A stretch of 64,000 bases of DNA. Source: Endotrypanum monterogeii (Eukaryota > Euglenozoa > Kinetoplastea > Trypanosomatida > Trypanosomatidae). This document shows positions 61,301-64,000 of this stretch, in pieces. Position numbers and translations under genes: made by a program. The first letter of the stretch is position 1. Every line of letters begins with the position of its first letter. Under the pieces are notes generated by a model. It made no database searches. It was not told the DNA's origin and saw nothing but the letters and a program-made list of their open reading frames with translations. The stretch lies in NCBI GenBank assembly GCA_000333855.2, contig CM007342.1:574935-638934 (forward strand), in the 5' to 3' direction.

Positions 61301-63746
61301 GAAGTGCAGCAACTCGTCACTGGAGCGCTGTTTGAAGTTCTACGAGGATCGGGCGCGTAGCGCCAACCGCACTGATCTCAGTCGGCTTCTCACCGGGGCA
61401 AGCTATGCGGTATATTTCGTGAATGAGCGTATGGACGGCCCCAACCCTTTTTTTGCACCGAGGCATAACTTGTATGTCGCCTCTGCCCCTCCAGCGACCA
61501 CGTGGCCTCTGTCCTTCACCTTCGAGCCACAGAGCGTTGGTGTATATCGCACTTACGCACTCTTAATATCTGAGGTTGATGTGCGACTGTTGGTGATCGT
61601 GGGCGAATGCGTTCCAAAAGGGGACAGAAGAGAGCTACACTTTGCATGTCCGGCGCGCCAGAGCATCCTACAGCAGATTACGTTGTGCAACAGCAGCACC
61701 GATGAAGACTGGCTCTTCACTGCTATGTGGGATGGGTCTACTCAGTTCTCCGGGTCGCACGACGTTCGTGTCCCCAGTGGGCGCGCGAGGGAGTACACGA
61801 TCAAGTATGCTCCTGTGTGGATCAGCGTGGAGGAGCGTGCGACGCTTGTGTTGCTGAACAGTACCACGGGTCAGAAGCACACCTACACCCTCGTGGGTAC
61901 TGCAGAGCCACCACTGTCCGAGGGCATCCTAACGCTGAATTGCAGAGCGCGCGACCATGAGGCACTTGACATGATTGTTCCCAACATATGCAGTCAAGAC
62001 ACGACTTATTTTGTAGAAACAGACTTGACGTGCTGCGAGGCGGAGTCGCCCTCGCTTGTCATCCCACGAGCGACTAGCCGCCGCTTTGCGGTGAAGGTGA
62101 CCCCCACCGTCGGCGGTGACTACTACGGCCGCATCACCTTCACTTCTCCCAATGGGCGATATGTGTGGTACGCAGTGCAGTTGCATGTATCCCCACCGGA
62201 AAAAGAGGGTCTTGTCGAGCTCCATACCAACGTGCGAACACCGATGGTGGCCGAAGTTGCAGTGACGAACCCGCTTGATACAACGCTGACCTTCAAGGTG
62301 CACCGGTTCGGCATAGGACTGCACGGCCCGAACACCTTTCAGCTGGGGCCCAACTCATCTGCGGTGTACAGTCTCCTCTTTGTGCCGACCCAAGCCGGTG
62401 AGTCGACTGGGCGGCTTTCCCTAGTGAGCGACATCGCCGGCGAGTTTTGGTATGAGCTGATCATGAAGGTGACGGAGGCAGAGCCGGAGCGACTGTCCTT
62501 TCCGCCAACCCCCATTGGCCAGTCGCATGCCATGCAGGTCTACTTGCCCAACCGAAGTGATATCAGCGCTGTCCTGACGGTAGAGTCAGAGGACCCGGCG
62601 TGTTTTGGGTTGCATAAGCCACGGGTGATCCTTCCAGCACACTCTGAAAGCGTTGTCGACATTGTCTTCACACCGCGCTCTGTTGGTGTCGAGCAGAGGG
62701 CCGTGGTGACCTTGCGAAATCACGAGCTAGGCTGCTGGCGGTATGAATGTCTCGGTACGGGCACATCCCCGCTTCCTGCTGAGCCGCTGACATGTACTTG
62801 TAACCTGGGAACGTCGACAGCATTGTTGCTTCCCTTTACGAATGTCCTGAAGAGAGACACCGCTTTGGATCTGCGGCTGAGTGGAGACACGGAGACCTTC
62901 GCGCTGCGCTCACCACCGACCGGTGTGGTGGCAGCCGGTGCCTCCCTGTCGCTTGTTGTTGTCTTCACGCCGTCTCTGGTGAGGCGCCATACTGCCGTTC
63001 TGGAGGTTCGTCCAGCGGTGCGGCGCGATGACAAGGCCTGCGACGTAACGTGGTCCTACCCGATCGAGGGTGACTGTGTGTATCGACAGACGCAACCATG
63101 TCTGCGGTTGCGCTGCGCTTCTCGCTCGCAGTTCGTCGACAAAGTTTACGTGCCCGCCCCTGGGCTGACGCCGGATGTCGCCGCCGACATCTCCGTGTCC
63201 TTCGCGGCGGACTCTCACCAGTCCTACGCAGCCACTGCAACGGCAAGCTTGTCCTGTAGCGTGACCACGCCGAGCCCGTACCCGGACGGGTTTGAGCTGA
63301 ATCTAAAGTTTGTTCCACTGCGGCCGCTCATCGGGTCAGGGTGGGTGGTACTGCGCGGCCCAGAGGGCGGCATGTGGCAGTACCGTGTACAGCTGGAGTC
63401 TACCGCACCCCCGATAGATGACACCATCGTGCTTTGCGGCGAGTACAGGGAGGTCACCTCGGCATCTTTTGACCTCTACAATGTCTTCCCGTACCGCTCC
63501 ACCTTCTTTGCATACTTTACAGGGGACAGCTCCAAGGACCTGAGTGTATCACCTGCACACGGGGTGCTGCTTCCCTTTGTGCCAGGACAGCGAGGGATCG
63601 CTACAGCCACGAACCTGCAGATCTCCGTGCACCCCTCTTCCCGCATCCCTCAGGTTGAGGGCACACTTGTGGTGGACACGGAGGATATGCAGTGGACTTT
63701 CCGCGTGCTCGCCAAGTTCGGTCACCAATCTCGACCACCCAACTGA
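55338..63746 (+). CDS. CFAP47: CFAP47-like flagellar protein with ASH/MSP Ig-like repeats
   Basis: A 2802-residue protein. After a basic, disordered first 55 residues it consists of many Ig-like ASH/MSP repeats. Typical signatures include an LEVRNRTDEILTLRF segment, a KIDFGKVEQQLGCPTRAL segment, VDFGTCVLKG, LDFGHVYIGCPQSRSLTLRN and a VNPLDTT-type NPxxT run. Residues about 1375-1735 are instead helical (VYSEDESLLLRW, DARALIAVVLVYVP, LLSLLQNVGVPAFLPADAF, PPAQMVLLLTHLFIYLP), resembling the divergent calponin-homology region that sits inside CFAP47. Ig-like repeats resume afterwards to the end. CFAP47 is a central-pair-associated axonemal protein required for motility in other organisms, so this is probably an axonemal scaffold. 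Hydin is an alternative, but the mid-protein CH-type block and length favour CFAP47. The frame is open to 55254 through a GTG; ATG 55338 is the first after the acceptor, with another in-frame at 55356. Confidence 0.78.
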   Translation: METRALMSTVPPPTRRAASQGAVRAKKRTIKSLKSSISASSNRSAAASSPRKRMEVTPLTAEFINYDVDTTYLMPLEVRNRTDEILTLRFVAPARHSGIFRLVNGASVRVAPGLAHTVEVEFTTHLPQDYADVLGILSSDGGRLEVPLTACRVPLVEFPPKIDFGKVEQQLGCPTRALTLVNRGRKDAAVTFVLDEVEGFGDSTVCGVSLSSKHVTAAAESRTTVTLELKPLFPGVHLWRIPLEMNGQRLPNLLEVEAEVVDCRSRLLDMRTHEEVVSVEFAETYAGNKAKCQLEVVNGGSQAISFAIRTAHEFSESGGAPFQFLPHQGRLPPQGRLAVTALFAPPLKVRRTGWSTAPSNAPAEVAEVRKYEALFSLLFVETEQTQSFRMVGTSCETLIRLSTSVVDFGTCVLKGSKESTLTLTNGVAHLPMRYSVQWPPHFFVTPARGVVAAGGTTTLRLAFRPHRLEPYVESLTVVANDTVTRVVELRGTPLYREGAKVLDAPCPCGSNGEVIMPAAVDLGMIPAEGLIPPSLPSKVPFAVLMAEDTAVHRGRSGHVAPPVFDVNSLGKRRFHAAPLTPQERRDCRRELTPVEVLNVVLPCKSLDFGRVTVHADAVASLFVFNGTKANIQVGVPTEADGPVSVEPPSQVVPAQRMAQFDVHLCSKTVHFFQHVMRVTLNQQHHIRFSVKADVVPVEVNISQTQVLLSLTGQSEEPVCTAQVTLTNKGNCAAGYRWNLPPSSREFQVEPLMGLLNAGEERCATFSFRPAPGTLQSSCKVGLEVVGATEGKVLVLDGRVAPTKCAWGTSVAPAAPSLSSASKEGSGVSGLLALGRIAAGVPAVTVLPLTNKGKTNAYFFVGPLPSWLTVSPLQGRVCAGETEELTVQVRQEMAGAVAHTIECSVAGTRRPLMARLEATVVAPPLAVELDGKVQSEAHLDFGHVYIGCPQSRSLTLRNGGDIAAAVRVNLDGCTYYSLESAVLEEDGQQDPGGSVLSLPTLPDRRRTRFLSHARSLHSLTLPESMPQASLPTAVVVVPPLAEYELRLSFNPQRAAATQCCSVRWHQLGADNVHPLPPFTVEATALVPPVVLSATAVSFPDVVVGQRPPPRKILIQRGDMKMLPCSPMKIPIAWRLEMEEGTPSFLIEPHRGVLGVGEEQVATITYLPTQAGRVQGRLLLKAEGEVENPTGAPCSRCTFSAFATEPRVRSDRTSLVFPPVPLGIAVETTVLLHNEGYDAVYVEYSGSCDPPLRVSFPDGHLMRAALRDTLPVKFTFCSPTPISVCSSIRLSTDAGGYIDVAICGSAVNSIITTEAFVTYMGRTTSTIITSVATGEVDDGSYVLQRCASGVDTDREAALPIVCTLQASRGSTSELHSELVDVVEEEVNWEAERVQLTAWWNTFICRTPVQDVVEALQATHGGIIGDMTHQFTGRRFRRTETTDFSTGAASHKGRKDNVKPVLSAQRRGPSGSRVVRSEPLQERLADVTETSFASPNSTSKELRYVHALAQYLRSCGGCLSHTQLLFLLPLDVFVEHLAVHFPSTLEELSGATGSDLELTFQRRATTSWVTVMRECLRLFYVSQVRGMSTAPTPAALSGWCSSTSQRSLTRSNVYSEDESLLLRWVTACVTAFATGDHADLHGKLSAAPPQCFEELRDARALIAVVLVYVPMLVRQVREALGSAMQSGSEGNVALLLSLLQNVGVPAFLPADAFVVAPPAQMVLLLTHLFIYLPKFTSTVPVHFHGRALTTLTETVTVDNTSSEPREYCVYLPDAPQFQAHTDKLTVAPGSSAQLTLSIVPRTQRTVIGQCMLVDCSSQIPPAERAPFVFRLEVTPTMEPLQTVYVETQQYECLQSELKVTNPFPVDCVVSLKLSQMRLPEATQAADTTGKPEAQAPWLGDDDSSFWRQHHDTPFTVSTEVLSLRCGEPTRLPFSFAPLSRGVYRLLLTFSEERQGEFTWAVEATSGWPKPVESNVELRVELGEKCTSTVNVKCSNSSLERCLKFYEDRARSANRTDLSRLLTGASYAVYFVNERMDGPNPFFAPRHNLYVASAPPATTWPLSFTFEPQSVGVYRTYALLISEVDVRLLVIVGECVPKGDRRELHFACPARQSILQQITLCNSSTDEDWLFTAMWDGSTQFSGSHDVRVPSGRAREYTIKYAPVWISVEERATLVLLNSTTGQKHTYTLVGTAEPPLSEGILTLNCRARDHEALDMIVPNICSQDTTYFVETDLTCCEAESPSLVIPRATSRRFAVKVTPTVGGDYYGRITFTSPNGRYVWYAVQLHVSPPEKEGLVELHTNVRTPMVAEVAVTNPLDTTLTFKVHRFGIGLHGPNTFQLGPNSSAVYSLLFVPTQAGESTGRLSLVSDIAGEFWYELIMKVTEAEPERLSFPPTPIGQSHAMQVYLPNRSDISAVLTVESEDPACFGLHKPRVILPAHSESVVDIVFTPRSVGVEQRAVVTLRNHELGCWRYECLGTGTSPLPAEPLTCTCNLGTSTALLLPFTNVLKRDTALDLRLSGDTETFALRSPPTGVVAAGASLSLVVVFTPSLVRRHTAVLEVRPAVRRDDKACDVTWSYPIEGDCVYRQTQPCLRLRCASRSQFVDKVYVPAPGLTPDVAADISVSFAADSHQSYAATATASLSCSVTTPSPYPDGFELNLKFVPLRPLIGSGWVVLRGPEGGMWQYRVQLESTAPPIDDTIVLCGEYREVTSASFDLYNVFPYRSTFFAYFTGDSSKDLSVSPAHGVLLPFVPGQRGIATATNLQISVHPSSRIPQVEGTLVVDTEDMQWTFRVLAKFGHQSRPPN

Positions 63747-63914
63747 GACTCTCGCCAGGGTACACTCGGTGGCCCTGGGAAAGGGCAGGTCGTGTGTAAG
63801 CGCCCCTCTTATGTTCTTATTCACTAAGGAGAGAAGTGGCGGGCGAAGAGCGAGTCAATGACCCTCCCCCCCCTTCCACACCCACACTGAGTCAGGTGAT
63901 CGCGTGCGCTTCTC

Positions 63915-63955
<41 letters not shown>

Positions 63956-64000
63956 GTCGTGTTACGTATTAAGTTCGTTTCTTTCCCTTACCCTCCGTCG
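63747..64000 (+). other. 3' flank of the CFAP47-like gene
   Basis: 254 bases to the window edge with C-runs and an AT microsatellite at 63919-63951. No gene is visible. Confidence 0.6.
63919..63951. repeat. AT microsatellite
   Basis: Sixteen AT dinucleotides, the longest perfect AT run noticed in the window. Confidence 0.9.

Noticed and set aside
1..64000. tRNA, rRNA, snoRNA and CRISPR features
   Set aside because: No cloverleaf with intact T-arm and acceptor, no rRNA-like stretch and no regular spacer-repeat array could be recognised by eye; small RNA genes could still be missed.

Overview
The window comes from a nuclear chromosome of a trypanosomatid, most likely a member of the Leishmaniinae (Leishmania, Leptomonas, Crithidia or a close relative). 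All convincing genes are intron-free and lie on the + strand, as expected of a polycistronic transcription unit. Most start at the first ATG after a polypyrimidine tract plus AG, the signature of spliced-leader trans-splicing. The spacers are long, pyrimidine-biased on the coding strand and full of CA/GT and AT microsatellites. Coding sequence is GC-richer than the spacers. Species cannot be fixed from this sequence alone.

Layout, left to right: a gene-free left end with G-tracts (1-3531); a Shewanella-like PPP phosphatase (3532-4620); a DEAH-family RNA helicase with an R3H-like region (4974-8630); uncharacterised protein A (9640-11130); RPL14 copy 1 (12968-13495); a membrane-anchored dephospho-CoA kinase (14285-15019); alanyl-tRNA synthetase (15774-18662); uncharacterised protein B, a paralogue of A (21058-22908); RPL14 copy 2 (23448-23975); a disordered hypothetical protein (26763-27587); a second hypothetical protein (32229-33326); exosome subunit RRP45 (34081-35172); a very large protein that may be a CPSF-A/DDB1-type beta-propeller (35835-40451); the ApaH-like mRNA decapping phosphatase ALPH1 (44450-46888); a 408-base assembly gap (50628-51035); an uncharacterised 722-aa protein (52091-54259); and a 2802-aa flagellar protein resembling CFAP47 (55338-63746).

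From memory, and to be checked, the order helicase - RPL14 - AlaRS - RRP45 - ALPH1 is collinear with part of Trypanosoma brucei chromosome 6 and Leishmania chromosome 22, which supports the calls. Several genes act in RNA metabolism and translation (helicase, RPL14, AlaRS, RRP45, ALPH1). Co-transcription in trypanosomatids does not imply a shared function.

The most notable structural feature is a repeated gene pair: a member of an uncharacterised family (A or B) followed by RPL14. The two RPL14 units (12680-13560 and 23160-24040) differ at only about 4 of 881 positions, while A and B have diverged strongly. Other points of interest are the G-tract-rich left end (a possible Pol II start region), duplicated sequence on both sides of the assembly gap, and large inverted repeats made from microsatellites.
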